64,000 nucleotides of DNA from JABMQB01 sp963677475 (GTDB lineage: Bacteria > Bacteroidota > Bacteroidia > Bacteroidales > Prolixibacteraceae). Positions within the stretch are counted from its first letter, which is position 1. Each line of letters starts with the position of its first letter. Shown one piece after another: positions 8,481 through 18,052 of the stretch. The translations under genes and the position numbers were made by a program. Location: the NCBI GenBank assembly GCA_963677475.2, contig CAXXQD010000016.1, forward strand, positions 124,001-188,000, given 5' to 3'. A model generated the notes under the pieces. It saw nothing but the letters and a program-made list of their open reading frames with translations, had not been told where the DNA came from and made no database searches.

Positions 8481-9998
8481 TTATTCTTCCAATACTATTT
8501 TGAAAGTGGCTGCGATCTCCTGTGCTACTATATCAGGCGAAACAATCCAAAGCCCTTCTTCCCTAAGTTCAAAGTCGATTGTTTTATCACAGCCCAACAA
8601 ATGTACACTTTTTACAGTTATCTTATGGTCGAAATTATCCTTTGCAAATGCCTTTAACTGGATTTTTTTCAAGGCTGAAGGATTGCCCAATGTTATGGCA
8701 TAAATCGAATTTCCATTTCGTGTATATCGGATATCTTTTTCGGAATATTTGATATGCTTAAAATCGCTGTGGTTTTTAAAATCCCCCTCTGGCTGTTGTG
8801 TCGGCCCTTCTCCAAAAGTAAACCATGGACGAGTATTATAAATCGCTTCTCCATTGGATTTTAACCACTCTCCAATTTCCAGCAACACACTTCTTTGGTT
8901 TTCGGGGATTGTACCATCCGATTTTGGTGAGATATTTAAAAGCAACACCCCATTTTTACTAACGATGTCGATTAACACATGGATCAAGTCTTTCGCAGGT
9001 TTTAATTTCAAATTCTGTGTATAACACCAACTTCCTGTGCTTATTGTTTCATCGGTCATCCATGCTTGATCGCCCATTCGGTTCATCCTCGATTTTTCAA
9101 GGTCGTTCACGCTCATTTCCAAAGGCAGGTCTTCTTGCTTTCGAACAATGACAACCTCTTTACCGGTTTCTTTGGCATGGTTTAAATAAAATGCGGACAT
9201 TTCCTGTCGATAGTTTTCAGGTATCAAATCTAAACCAGAGTCAAACCATAAAATATCAGGATCGTATTTTTGAATAACCTCTGTAAGTTTTCCTATCCAA
9301 ACCTCTTCCAACCATTGAGGTTCAGGGATATTTCCATATAAATATTTTAATTCAGGATCGTCAGAAGTAGGTGGCATCCCTTTTATGTAGGCATAATAAC
9401 TAAAGCGAAAGTCTTTTTCTTCCGGTTTATCTTTATAGCGCTGCAAATTAACACCGTTATGAAAACTTGTTATGAAGGGCATGTTTTGCTTTTTAATTGC
9501 AACGGCAAGTTCCCCAACAATATCCCGTTTGGGACCTTTGTCCATTGCATTCCAAGGTGTGACTTCACTGTCCCACATGGCAAAGCCATCGCTGTGCTCG
9601 GCAACCGGACCAGCAAATTTTGCCCCAGCCGCTTTAAACAACTGTGCCCATTCGTCAGGATCAAATTGTTCAGCTTTAAACATCGGAACAAAATCATGAT
9701 AACCAAATTCCGATGGATGGCCATAAGTTTTTAAATGATAGTTGTAGATATCGCTCCCAAAATATTTATCGTTTTCCAGGTGCATTAAACGCGGATACCA
9801 TTCGAAACCATAGGCTGGCACAGTATATACGCCCCAGTGAAAATAGATTCCGAACTTTGCATCCCTAAACCACTCAGGGGCAGCATTATGTTTACTTAAC
9901 GATTCCCATGTTGGTTGGTAAATTTCTTCTTTTGTTTTCTTTCCGTTCTGGCAAGAAAATAAAAAACATACAAGAAGTAATGATACAATTAGCTTCAT
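8481..9998 (-). CDS. GH29 alpha-L-fucosidase lipoprotein (copy 2)
   Basis: A 505-residue GH29 fucosidase with a lipobox (LFSC, Cys16), so it is anchored in a membrane, probably the outer one. Hallmarks are KFGIYFHWGVYTVPAY, HSDGFAMWDS and the nucleophile Asp in LWFDSG (about D253). It carries an insertion of about 20 residues before the nucleophile strand (FRFSYYAYIKGMPP) that copy 1 lacks, so the two pockets probably differ. The lipoprotein and soluble pair suggests sequential action at the cell surface and in the periplasm. The gap of 106 bp to copy 1 is compatible with one transcript. Confidence 0.9.
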   Translation of the reverse strand: MKLIVSLLLVCFLFSCQNGKKTKEEIYQPTWESLSKHNAAPEWFRDAKFGIYFHWGVYTVPAYGFEWYPRLMHLENDKYFGSDIYNYHLKTYGHPSEFGYHDFVPMFKAEQFDPDEWAQLFKAAGAKFAGPVAEHSDGFAMWDSEVTPWNAMDKGPKRDIVGELAVAIKKQNMPFITSFHNGVNLQRYKDKPEEKDFRFSYYAYIKGMPPTSDDPELKYLYGNIPEPQWLEEVWIGKLTEVIQKYDPDILWFDSGLDLIPENYRQEMSAFYLNHAKETGKEVVIVRKQEDLPLEMSVNDLEKSRMNRMGDQAWMTDETISTGSWCYTQNLKLKPAKDLIHVLIDIVSKNGVLLLNISPKSDGTIPENQRSVLLEIGEWLKSNGEAIYNTRPWFTFGEGPTQQPEGDFKNHSDFKHIKYSEKDIRYTRNGNSIYAITLGNPSALKKIQLKAFAKDNFDHKITVKSVHLLGCDKTIDFELREEGLWIVSPDIVAQEIAATFKIVLEE

Positions 9999-10050
9999 GA
10001 TTAGGTTAGTTTATTGTACTTGAATTGATTGATTAGATCTTTATTTTCTA

Positions 10051-10294
10051 GTTAATGGTTAAAACCTCCGAATTGCATTCGGAGCAGGCTCTGCTCCCGA
10101 ATTCAATCGGGATCATTGCAGCTACTTTAGTTTCTATAAATTTCTTTTTATGATGGAAGTTTGAAGCACGAAGCCCGAAGTTAAATCCAGAGTTCGTTAT
10201 GATTTTTTCCGTCTTCTGACTTCTGCCTTCCCGCCAATTATCATTTTAATTATCGAATTTCATTCGAATTCTAAAAACATATGTATTTTCAATG
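10051..10294 (-). repeat. Dispersed intergenic repeat, copy A (about 244 bp)
   Basis: Read on the minus strand, this non-coding stretch is clearly similar along its length to 40969-41185 on the plus strand, with long identical runs such as GATAATTGGCGGGAAG and CAGAAGTCAGAAGACGGAA. Each copy begins just after the stop codon of a gene and lies in the same orientation relative to it. Copy A also carries three overlapping inverted repeats at 10066-10112 that copy B lacks. It has no coding potential or transposase. It fills nearly the whole 305-bp gap between the GH29 and GH79 genes. Confidence 0.75.
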
Positions 10295-10303
10295 TATCAT
10301 AGT

Positions 10304-11773
10304 TTAGTTAATTTTTGCTTTTAATACCACTGCACTGGAAGGAGCTATTGAAAGTGTTATTTGCTTATCCTTTACATCTGAATCAGGCAATACTTCCCAT
10401 TTTCCATTCCATGTGCCATCGCTCAGGATTTGAGCATCGCCCAGAAAAACCTCAGAAGCCTCAGCTGAAATATCATTGTTAATTGCATTTAGTGTAATCT
10501 TTCGAACTTCAGATTGAATAATAACATCTAATTGTATGCATATTTCCCGGTCTGTAGCATCCTGAAATTCTTTATTAATGATCGTTACGTAAACATTTTT
10601 CTCTTGATCAATAGTTGCATATGCAACCACGTTAGACGCTGAGTAAGCATTTACATCAACGGCAAGCGATTGCCCTATTGCTCCCTGACTGAACAATTTC
10701 ATACCATAAGCCAATGGGCGGGCGAGATATCCACTTTCTGCAGAAACAAAAGAGGCATACTGACAAGGCAAGGTAATTTCCCCACCTGTAATATCCCCTG
10801 TATGAAAATTTAAACCTGCAGCTCCATGCGAAGTCCACCAATGAAGATAATCCAATGACCACAGTGCAGAAGCATAACTATCACTTGCACCCTTTAGTCC
10901 ACTGTACCAAAAACTATTGGTCTCGGTCATACGAAAAGTGACCGGCGTTCCATTAACAGCTTCTTTCATTCCATCTAAAATATCCTGATAAATTGTATAT
11001 GCAGAATCTTTCAGCATAGTTGCCCTGGCTTGTTCTGCATCAAATGGAATTAATTTTGTAACATCTCGTTCCCGAAAATTCGTATAGGAACAACCAAATG
11101 GGTAATTATGCTGTGCTGCCTGCACTAACTTTCCTTTTGGATATCCAAAATCACTGACAAGTAACCTTAGCCTTTCGGCATCCGGGTTTTGGTCGGGACC
11201 ACAAAAAACGGCATCCGGGTAAACTTCTACAATAGCATCACGGATTGGCGTCCATTTAGAAACATACAACTCATAATCTTCGTAATATCTTGGTTCATTG
11301 CCAATTGCAAAGCTCTCCAATAATTCTTTGTAATTTTCATAAATTATTTTTGCAATTCTTTTGGCACTTTGAGGTTCACCATTTTGCAAACGAACCGAAT
11401 ATATCACCTTAACATTAGCAGCTTTTGCAAATTGGAAAAACGAATGAATATCTTCTTCGTTTGGGATTCCAATTGATGCTGCGTCAACTGAATTACCGCC
11501 AATCCTGAGGTTTTTTACTCCCAATGTCTCAAACATTTTTAGCAAAGCAGCATTATCTGGGCTAAAATAATGGTTACCGTTAGTATCAGGCAATAATTGT
11601 TTGGTTTCATAGCTCAATCCAATGGCCCCATCGGGGATAGTTATACCGGGTGAATCGGTATTAACATTCACGACGATTTGATCGTTTTCGGAACCATGAT
11701 TGCTTGTTTGGCACGCTGAAACAAATAAAAGTAATAAAGCTAAAATTACGGGGAAAGTTTCAATTCGATTCAT
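10304..11773 (-). CDS. GH79-like beta-glucuronidase lipoprotein
   Basis: A 489-residue clan GH-A protein with a lipobox (VSAC, Cys21). Features matching GH79 are the early IGLSYETKQL strand, LRIGGNSVDAAS, the acid/base Glu in AIGNEPRYY (about E160), the nucleophile Glu in RMTETNSFW (about E284), and a C-terminal beta-sandwich after about residue 380. GH79 enzymes release beta-linked glucuronic acid or 4-O-methyl-glucuronic acid, for instance from arabinogalactan proteins. GH39 or GH30 are less likely alternatives. It is the first enzyme gene after susD, separated from it by a strong terminator, so it may be expressed less than susCD or from its own promoter. Confidence 0.72.
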   Translation of the reverse strand: MNRIETFPVILALLLLFVSACQTSNHGSENDQIVVNVNTDSPGITIPDGAIGLSYETKQLLPDTNGNHYFSPDNAALLKMFETLGVKNLRIGGNSVDAASIGIPNEEDIHSFFQFAKAANVKVIYSVRLQNGEPQSAKRIAKIIYENYKELLESFAIGNEPRYYEDYELYVSKWTPIRDAIVEVYPDAVFCGPDQNPDAERLRLLVSDFGYPKGKLVQAAQHNYPFGCSYTNFRERDVTKLIPFDAEQARATMLKDSAYTIYQDILDGMKEAVNGTPVTFRMTETNSFWYSGLKGASDSYASALWSLDYLHWWTSHGAAGLNFHTGDITGGEITLPCQYASFVSAESGYLARPLAYGMKLFSQGAIGQSLAVDVNAYSASNVVAYATIDQEKNVYVTIINKEFQDATDREICIQLDVIIQSEVRKITLNAINNDISAEASEVFLGDAQILSDGTWNGKWEVLPDSDVKDKQITLSIAPSSAVVLKAKIN

Positions 11774-11885
11774 TGGATTTTGTTTTTCTGGACTAATTCA
11801 TTGTTTAGAACGAAATCATACCGTTCTGATTATTTGTAAAGAAAAAGATTTTAATAATACTATTAATTAAAAGGGTTGAATATAT

Positions 11886-11927
11886 GGCAAAAAAAATGAT
11901 GGAAGCATAAAAAATACTTCCATCATT
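11886..11927 (-). terminator. Rho-independent terminator after susD
   Basis: On the minus strand an 11-bp perfect stem (AATGATGGAAG/CTTCCATCATT, 11927-11917 with 11905-11895) with an 11-nt loop runs into a T tract at 11896-11886. The structure starts about a dozen bases after the susD stop codon at 11940. It would end or attenuate transcription of the sigma/FecR/SusCD part before the enzyme genes. Confidence 0.8.
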
Positions 11928-11939
11928 CCAACTTAAAAA

Positions 11940-13526
11940 TTACTCTGCAGAAACATTATCCGGATTCTGAACCAAAGCAGGGTTAGAATCGAAATCGTAT
12001 TTTGGTATTTTAAACAAGAAGTCTCTTGAAGGTACAAACTCTAATGGGGTATTTACATACATATAAATTCCCTCATCATTCCCATATTGAACGTGTTTTT
12101 TTACGTTTTCACCAATACGGTCGGTACGAATTTCATCGAAGTACAAGTATCCTTCCCCAACAAGCTCCCAACCTCTCTCGCGGTATATCGCATCAGCAAA
12201 TTCGTCTTTACTTAGCCCTGTTGGCAAGTCTCCCAAATTGGCACGGTTACGTACATCGTTAACAGCTGCATAAGCCGAAGCTGTTGGGCCATTAAGGTTA
12301 TTTTCTACTTCAGCATAGTTTAACAATACATCTGCATAACGAATCACATACGAAGTTGCCTGAGGTTTTTTCAAAGTTGCAGATTCAGGTGTACGATCGT
12401 AGAATTTCAAGTTTCCAGGACCAGCAGTTTTCCATCCACGTGAACCAGGATAAAAACCTTTGTCTTCAGGAACAAAAACCAAGGTATCTAAAATGTTGCT
12501 TGGATTTCCTTTTTCGGTTGTATAAAAACGGGTTAAGAAACTACCTTCTTTTCTGGCATCCGTATCGCTATAAGTCAAATAGTGCTGAATAGAAGGTCCA
12601 AAACGACGGTACATATAACATCCAAGCGTATATTCGGTAATGTTAACACCAAACATTGTATGGGTATTATTGTATTCTTTGTCAACCCCACCATATTGGA
12701 TTTCGAAAACTGATTCAACTCCATTTTTATTGTTGGTATTCCACCAGAACCATAGGTCTTTAAAATCAGGCTCAAGTTGATATACCTGTGACTGCATAAC
12801 AGCACTTAAAGCTTCTTTTGCTTTTGTATAATAGGATGCATCACCTGACATATCGCCACGTGTAAGATAAACATCGCCTAATAATGATTGAGCTGCCCCT
12901 TGTGAAGCCCTCCAGATATCACCTGCGTCATATTCTGATTTTTTTGGCAGGTTTTGTACTGCAAATTCCAAATCTGTAATAATATAGTCGTATGTTTCGT
13001 CAAATGTTTTTCTTGGTATTTCAAGTCCTTCCAATCCTGCGGTATACGTTTCAGGAATGGGAAGCCCGCCGTATAAACGAACCAGGTTGAAATAAGTTGC
13101 TGCCCTTAGAAACCTTGCTTCGGCATAGAACCGCGTTTTCAGGCTTTCGTCCATTTCTACATCTTCGCCACGACCTAGTACCAAATTGCAACGATTAATA
13201 ATGTCATACGCATCGTCCCAATTTGTAATTACCATTTTATCGGCATTGTTTACATCGTTCCAAACATTCCAAAGGTGCATGTTATCTTTTGCATATGCAG
13301 GCGATCCAAACTCTGTTCTAACCTCCATATACATGATATATTTATAATATCCGTTAAATTCTCTTTGATAACCATCATAAACACCTGTTAAGGCACGCCC
13401 CAACTCATCTGCATTGTTATAATAATTATTTGGAGATAAAAAGGTATAAGGTACTTCGGTTAAGTCCGTACATTGAGCGAACATTAATACTGTACAGCTC
13501 AAAATTATATATCTTATTAATTTCAT
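11940..13526 (-). CDS. susD: SusD/RagB-family glycan-binding outer-membrane lipoprotein
   Basis: A 528-residue surface lipoprotein that binds glycan and caps the SusC channel. The lipobox is MFAQC (Cys19). The N-terminal TPR-like SusD region is recognisable (NNYYNNADELGRALTGVYDG, FLRAATYFNLVRLYGGLPI). The C-terminal part holds the conserved YADVLLNYAEVEN and RERGWELVGEG motifs. It follows susC by 19 bp, the usual SusCD arrangement. The name is used as a family label; the substrate is not starch judging from the neighbours. Confidence 0.95.
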   Translation of the reverse strand: MKLIRYIILSCTVLMFAQCTDLTEVPYTFLSPNNYYNNADELGRALTGVYDGYQREFNGYYKYIMYMEVRTEFGSPAYAKDNMHLWNVWNDVNNADKMVITNWDDAYDIINRCNLVLGRGEDVEMDESLKTRFYAEARFLRAATYFNLVRLYGGLPIPETYTAGLEGLEIPRKTFDETYDYIITDLEFAVQNLPKKSEYDAGDIWRASQGAAQSLLGDVYLTRGDMSGDASYYTKAKEALSAVMQSQVYQLEPDFKDLWFWWNTNNKNGVESVFEIQYGGVDKEYNNTHTMFGVNITEYTLGCYMYRRFGPSIQHYLTYSDTDARKEGSFLTRFYTTEKGNPSNILDTLVFVPEDKGFYPGSRGWKTAGPGNLKFYDRTPESATLKKPQATSYVIRYADVLLNYAEVENNLNGPTASAYAAVNDVRNRANLGDLPTGLSKDEFADAIYRERGWELVGEGYLYFDEIRTDRIGENVKKHVQYGNDEGIYMYVNTPLEFVPSRDFLFKIPKYDFDSNPALVQNPDNVSAE

Positions 13527-13545
13527 TGTTTTTAAAGTTTAAAGA

Positions 13546-16500
13546 TTAAAATTTTGCGCGAATTCCAAACAACATTGTTTTCGCATAAGGGAAATCACAA
13601 CGTCCATTTTCAGGGTTGTAACCTCTGTGATTAGCTGAGTTAAAATAATTTTGCGCATTAATGTAAAGATTTAATTCACTAACCCAGTCCATATTTTTAA
13701 TAACAGATGAGAAATCGTATCCAAACTTAACGTTTTTAAGAACAAAATACTTCCAGCCACCATTAGTCCTATCAGACAAATAGCCTTCCTGTGCACCGGC
13801 ACGAGGGAATGTACCATTTGTATTGCTTTCGCTCCACATACGTTCATATGCATAAACGGTTGGTAAGTAATTCCTATTATTGATCTGGTTTTCACCATAA
13901 GTCAAATAACCAGTATTATTATCATCTTGTGCAGCAATTCCGGTAGCTCCCTGGCCATAAATATCCAATGTGAAATTTTTATAAGCCAGGCTGGTTGAAA
14001 TTCCGTAGAAGAAATCAGGCTCGGTAGAACCAATATTAATATAATCGTCTGAATTAATTGATTTGTCAGGGGTATGGTCAACATACATTTCTTCTCCAAG
14101 TTGGGCAGAAGAACGAATTTCCTGATAAGCTGTTAATTGCTCCTGTGTGGTGATAATACCAGCTGACTCACGTGCCCACAGACTGTTTACTGGTTCGCCA
14201 ACAATTAAATACCTTGAAATTCCTGCGGTTGATGAGCCCAGGTTAATTTTATCTACGTCGCCGTACAATTCAACAACTTCATTTTTATTCTTTGATACGT
14301 TCGCTGTTACATCCCACTTCAATTCGGTATCGATAATACGTGCATGTGCTGTAAATTCAACACCAACGTTTTTAACCTCACCAATATTTTTCAACATACT
14401 TGAATATCCTGAAGTAGTAGGAATAGGCACGTTGTACAACAAGTCAGTTGTTTGACGGCTATAATAGTCCATGCTTAAATCAAGACGGTTCCATAAACTT
14501 ACGTCGACCCCAACATTGTATTGAATGTTACGCTCCCATTTCAAGTCAGGGTTCCCAATTGTTTCGGCAAATCCAAGAATTGGAACTCCATCAAACACAT
14601 AATATGCAGTACTTAAGGATGATAAAGACTGATAATTACCAATTTCCTGGTTACCGGTCACACCGTAACTTGTTCTTAGCTTTAAGTTGGTAACTGCAGT
14701 CACATCCTGCATAAACGATTCCTGATCAATTCTCCAACCAAAACCTAAAGATGGAAAGAAACCCCATTTATTGTTTTCTCCGAAACGGGAAGAACCATCG
14801 TACCTTCCGGTAGCAGTTAAAAGATATTTATCATCGTAAGAATAGGCTGCACGGGCAGTCCATGAAATAAGGCGGTTTGAATATTTATCAGAAGCAATTG
14901 AAATACTCTCAATACTGGCATACGACATATCGTTTGCCCCGGTTGCATCATTTAAGAATCCGGATCCACTTGTTTCCAAATCTTCGTAAACATATTCCTG
15001 CCAAGAATAAACTCCTGTTGCAGTTAAACGATGTTTGTCCCATGTATTTGAATAAGTCAGGATGTTATCGGTAAGACGACTGGTCTTTCTGCGATAGGTT
15101 TGAGCACCTTTTCCGGTACTTCCTGATCCGATACCTGCAGTAGATTTTGAAGTATAATATTCGTATTGTTTTTCGTTGGCAATATCAACACCAAAATTTG
15201 TTTTAAAAGTTACATTTTTAATCGGTGTAATAATTGCATAAACATCGCCAAGAATACGGTCGGTTGTAAGTTCATTGGTAATTTCTGAAGCATTTGAAAC
15301 CGGGTTCCATGTACCTTCAAAGTAAGAACTTATAGATGGATCTTCTGTTGCATAATACCAGCTTCCATCTGCATTTTTCACAGGAACAGTTGGCCATCCA
15401 TAACGGAAAATATTACCAGTTGCATTTTCCCTGATATCACGTTGAGACCTTCCCACCTGAAGGTGAGTACCAATAGTTAACCAGGAACTGAACTCATGAT
15501 CAAGGTTGGTCCTTACCGATAATTTGTTAAATCCTGAAGCATCAAGCATACCACCCTGATCATAAATATTACCGGAAATCATGTAGGTAGTTTTATCTTT
15601 TCCACCTCGGAATGCAACTGAATAATTTTGCACAGTAGAAGAGTTACGAATTACTTCGTCCTGCCAATCAGTATCATACGCAGGAGCCGGGTTTGATGAT
15701 GAATAAACCGGAGTACCATTAGAATATGTATAGGCTTCATTGATAAAATTAAGGAAATCATCCCTACCTAACATTTCAGGTAACCTGGCTGGTGTTGCAA
15801 CACCAAAAGTACCTGTAACTTCAAGGTTATTTTGTCCTTTGGCACCTTGCTTTGTGGTAATAAGGATAACACCATTCGCACCCCTTGAACCGTAGATAGC
15901 AGCAGAAGATGCGTCCTTTAAAATTTCCATTGATTCAATATCGTTGGAGCTAATATCGTTTAGGTTGCTATTAACCAAAGGAAATCCATCAACAACAATT
16001 AAAGGTTCGTTGCCTGCACTAATGGAACCAACCCCCCTGATCCTTATTTTAGGTGAACCACCAGGAGATGCATCGTCGTTTACAACAGCAACACCAGAAG
16101 CACGTCCTTGCAATGCTTCAATTGGGTTAGCAGCTGCAACACTAACAATATCCTCAGCTTTTACCTGGGTTACAGAACCAGTTAAATCACTTTTTTTCAT
16201 TGTACCATAACCAATGGCCACAACTTCTTCAATACCAATCATATCAGGAACCATTACAACATTCAATAATGTTTGCTTGCTTACATCAACTTCCATTGAT
16301 TTCATTCCAACAAATGAGAACAATAAAATATTTGAACCAGCAGGAACTTCAAGGCTGAATTTTCCATCCACATCGGTAGTTACACCAGCATTGGTACCTT
16401 TAACGATTACTGCAACACCCGGAAGAGGCATTCCATCTTCATCGGTTACCGTACCAGTTACTGCTTTTTTCATTTGAAGCAAATTGCCTGCTTCACCTTT

Positions 16501-16866
16501 ACCCATAAGGATAATTTGGCGTTTATTTACAGTGTAGTCAATTTCTTTGCCTTCAAATAAAGCATCCAATACTTCAAAAATATTTTTATTGGAAAAACTT
16601 ACACTAACAACATCGTCGGTTTGCACGGTTTTGTTGTTGTAAAAGAAATAAAAATCACTTTGATCCTCAATTTGCCCCAATACATCTGCAATTGTTGCAT
16701 TTTCGGCCTTAATGTCCAATTTTTTATCCTGAGCATAATTATCCGCCGCATAGGTTTGAAGGATAGTCAGGAAGAGAAGAAAAATACTTATCCGCATAAT
16801 CTTAAAGATTTTAGTGCCATGTGCAAATAAATGCCTACAGCAAATCAAAAACACATTTTTTTTCAT
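13546..16866 (-). CDS. susC: SusC/RagA TonB-dependent transporter with STN signalling domain
   Basis: A 1106-residue outer-membrane TonB-dependent importer. Domains in order are a signal peptide (about 24-42), an STN secretin-like domain (about 50-115, DNYAQDKKLDIKAENAT region), a carboxypeptidase-regulatory-like sandwich (about 135-210, GTVTDEDGMPLPGVAVIVKG), the plug (about 225-345, with GRASGVAVVNDDASPGG and RGANGVILITTKQG) and a 22-strand barrel ending in an aromatic residue, Phe. The STN domain normally contacts a FecR anti-sigma, matching the fecR/sigma genes just upstream. The long start at 16866 keeps the extended positively charged leader common in this family; an ATG at 16797 would also give a good signal peptide. 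Confidence 0.95.
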   Translation of the reverse strand: MKKNVFLICCRHLFAHGTKIFKIMRISIFLLFLTILQTYAADNYAQDKKLDIKAENATIADVLGQIEDQSDFYFFYNNKTVQTDDVVSVSFSNKNIFEVLDALFEGKEIDYTVNKRQIILMGKGEAGNLLQMKKAVTGTVTDEDGMPLPGVAVIVKGTNAGVTTDVDGKFSLEVPAGSNILLFSFVGMKSMEVDVSKQTLLNVVMVPDMIGIEEVVAIGYGTMKKSDLTGSVTQVKAEDIVSVAAANPIEALQGRASGVAVVNDDASPGGSPKIRIRGVGSISAGNEPLIVVDGFPLVNSNLNDISSNDIESMEILKDASSAAIYGSRGANGVILITTKQGAKGQNNLEVTGTFGVATPARLPEMLGRDDFLNFINEAYTYSNGTPVYSSSNPAPAYDTDWQDEVIRNSSTVQNYSVAFRGGKDKTTYMISGNIYDQGGMLDASGFNKLSVRTNLDHEFSSWLTIGTHLQVGRSQRDIRENATGNIFRYGWPTVPVKNADGSWYYATEDPSISSYFEGTWNPVSNASEITNELTTDRILGDVYAIITPIKNVTFKTNFGVDIANEKQYEYYTSKSTAGIGSGSTGKGAQTYRRKTSRLTDNILTYSNTWDKHRLTATGVYSWQEYVYEDLETSGSGFLNDATGANDMSYASIESISIASDKYSNRLISWTARAAYSYDDKYLLTATGRYDGSSRFGENNKWGFFPSLGFGWRIDQESFMQDVTAVTNLKLRTSYGVTGNQEIGNYQSLSSLSTAYYVFDGVPILGFAETIGNPDLKWERNIQYNVGVDVSLWNRLDLSMDYYSRQTTDLLYNVPIPTTSGYSSMLKNIGEVKNVGVEFTAHARIIDTELKWDVTANVSKNKNEVVELYGDVDKINLGSSTAGISRYLIVGEPVNSLWARESAGIITTQEQLTAYQEIRSSAQLGEEMYVDHTPDKSINSDDYINIGSTEPDFFYGISTSLAYKNFTLDIYGQGATGIAAQDDNNTGYLTYGENQINNRNYLPTVYAYERMWSESNTNGTFPRAGAQEGYLSDRTNGGWKYFVLKNVKFGYDFSSVIKNMDWVSELNLYINAQNYFNSANHRGYNPENGRCDFPYAKTMLFGIRAKF

Positions 16867-16912
16867 AATTTTGACTGTCTTAAGAATTAAAAATTAATTT
16901 ATTTAGTTCGAA

Positions 16913-16943
16913 ACCGGGTAAGAGGCTCCAACTCTTATCCGGT
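16913..16943. other. Stable hairpin between fecR and susC
   Basis: ACCGGGTAAGAG and CTCTTATCCGGT form a 12-bp stem with one G-T pair and a 7-nt loop. On the plus strand it is followed by a run of seven T, so it looks like a terminator for antisense transcription, although no plus-strand gene precedes it. On the coding minus strand it lies in the susC leader, about 46 nt before the start codon. Confidence 0.6.
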
Positions 16944-16949
16944 ATTTTT

Positions 16950-17987
16950 TTACCATATTTCTACTTTTCGGTTTTTAATTGAATATTTAATTGGGGTAGT
17001 TAGTTGAATCATTTTTAGTACTTCTTCAAGTACCTCGTCGTTAATAGTTGCGGTGTATGTGAATCCTGAATTTGTTATTTCATCGGATAAAATGACCTTG
17101 CAGTTAAACCATCTTTCAAGTTGTTTGCTTACCTGGTTAATTGGGGTTTCGCGGAATACCAAAAACCCGTCTTTCCAACTGGTATACAACGAAGTTTCAA
17201 CCTGCTTTGCCCATAATCTTTGTTGATGGGTATCTAAATACGCTTGTTGGCCAGGTGTAAGCGACATAAGTTTTTCACTTGTATCGCTCCATATTTCCAC
17301 GTTTCCTTCTTCCAAAGTTGTGGCAACAAAATTGTCGTTTGCATATGCCGACAAGTCAAAACTTGTTCCAACAACCTTCACATTCAATTTATCAGTTTCA
17401 ATAATAAACGGGTGCCTTCTGTCTTTCTGGACATTAAAATATGCCTGTCCTTCCAATTTAAGTGTCCTCGTTTTCTCGTTAACCATATTGGTTGAAAACT
17501 TGAGCTTACTTTGTGAATTCAACCAAACCTCGGTGCTATCGGGCAAATAAAAATGCGAACGCACACCAGGTGCAACCTCGACAGTTTGAATAACGCCAGA
17601 ACCTGAATTTGATTGAAAATTGACCAATGGGTTTTGTTGAATGTACAAATAAAATGTAGTTGCCAACAAAGGTAGGATAAGTATTGCAGCCACCTTCTGA
17701 AACAAACGTCCCCAGTGAATAACGCGGGCTTTTTTTCTTGTTTGAATTTCTTCCTGGTCGAGCTTTTCTAATATACGTTTATATATTTTGTCAATTTTTT
17801 CGTCACTAACATTCGCATTGTTTGCCGATATTTTTTGCCAATGCTTTTCCATCAATTGAGTTAGCTCTGTTTTTTGGTTTCCTTCGATAATCCATTTTTG
17901 CAACTCCTCATATTCCGAATCGGAGAGCAAATAATCTGTCATCTTACGAGCCAATTCTGCTATTGCTTTTTTAGTTAATAATTCCAT
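16950..17987 (-). CDS. FecR-family anti-sigma factor
   Basis: A 345-residue inner-membrane anti-sigma/sigma-regulator. I chose the ATG at 17987 because the longer frame begins with GTG and adds a non-conserved leader. The N-terminal cytoplasmic part (1-90) carries the helices that bind sigma (YLLSDSEYEELQKWI). One membrane helix sits at about 95-115 (VAAILILPLLATTFYLYI). The periplasmic FecR domain follows (TVEVAPGVRSHFYLPDSTEVWLNS region, VKVVGTSFDLSAY), and the C-terminal DUF4974-like domain (about 275-345) probably contacts the STN domain of SusC. It lies between its sigma factor and its receptor, the classic cell-surface signalling order. Confidence 0.93.
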   Translation of the reverse strand: MELLTKKAIAELARKMTDYLLSDSEYEELQKWIIEGNQKTELTQLMEKHWQKISANNANVSDEKIDKIYKRILEKLDQEEIQTRKKARVIHWGRLFQKVAAILILPLLATTFYLYIQQNPLVNFQSNSGSGVIQTVEVAPGVRSHFYLPDSTEVWLNSQSKLKFSTNMVNEKTRTLKLEGQAYFNVQKDRRHPFIIETDKLNVKVVGTSFDLSAYANDNFVATTLEEGNVEIWSDTSEKLMSLTPGQQAYLDTHQQRLWAKQVETSLYTSWKDGFLVFRETPINQVSKQLERWFNCKVILSDEITNSGFTYTATINDEVLEEVLKMIQLTTPIKYSIKNRKVEIW

Positions 17988-18052
17988 GATAATTTTTGAA
18001 TTACGAGAGTTATACACATGTAGGATTAATTCCCCCTATGTTAATTTTAATT

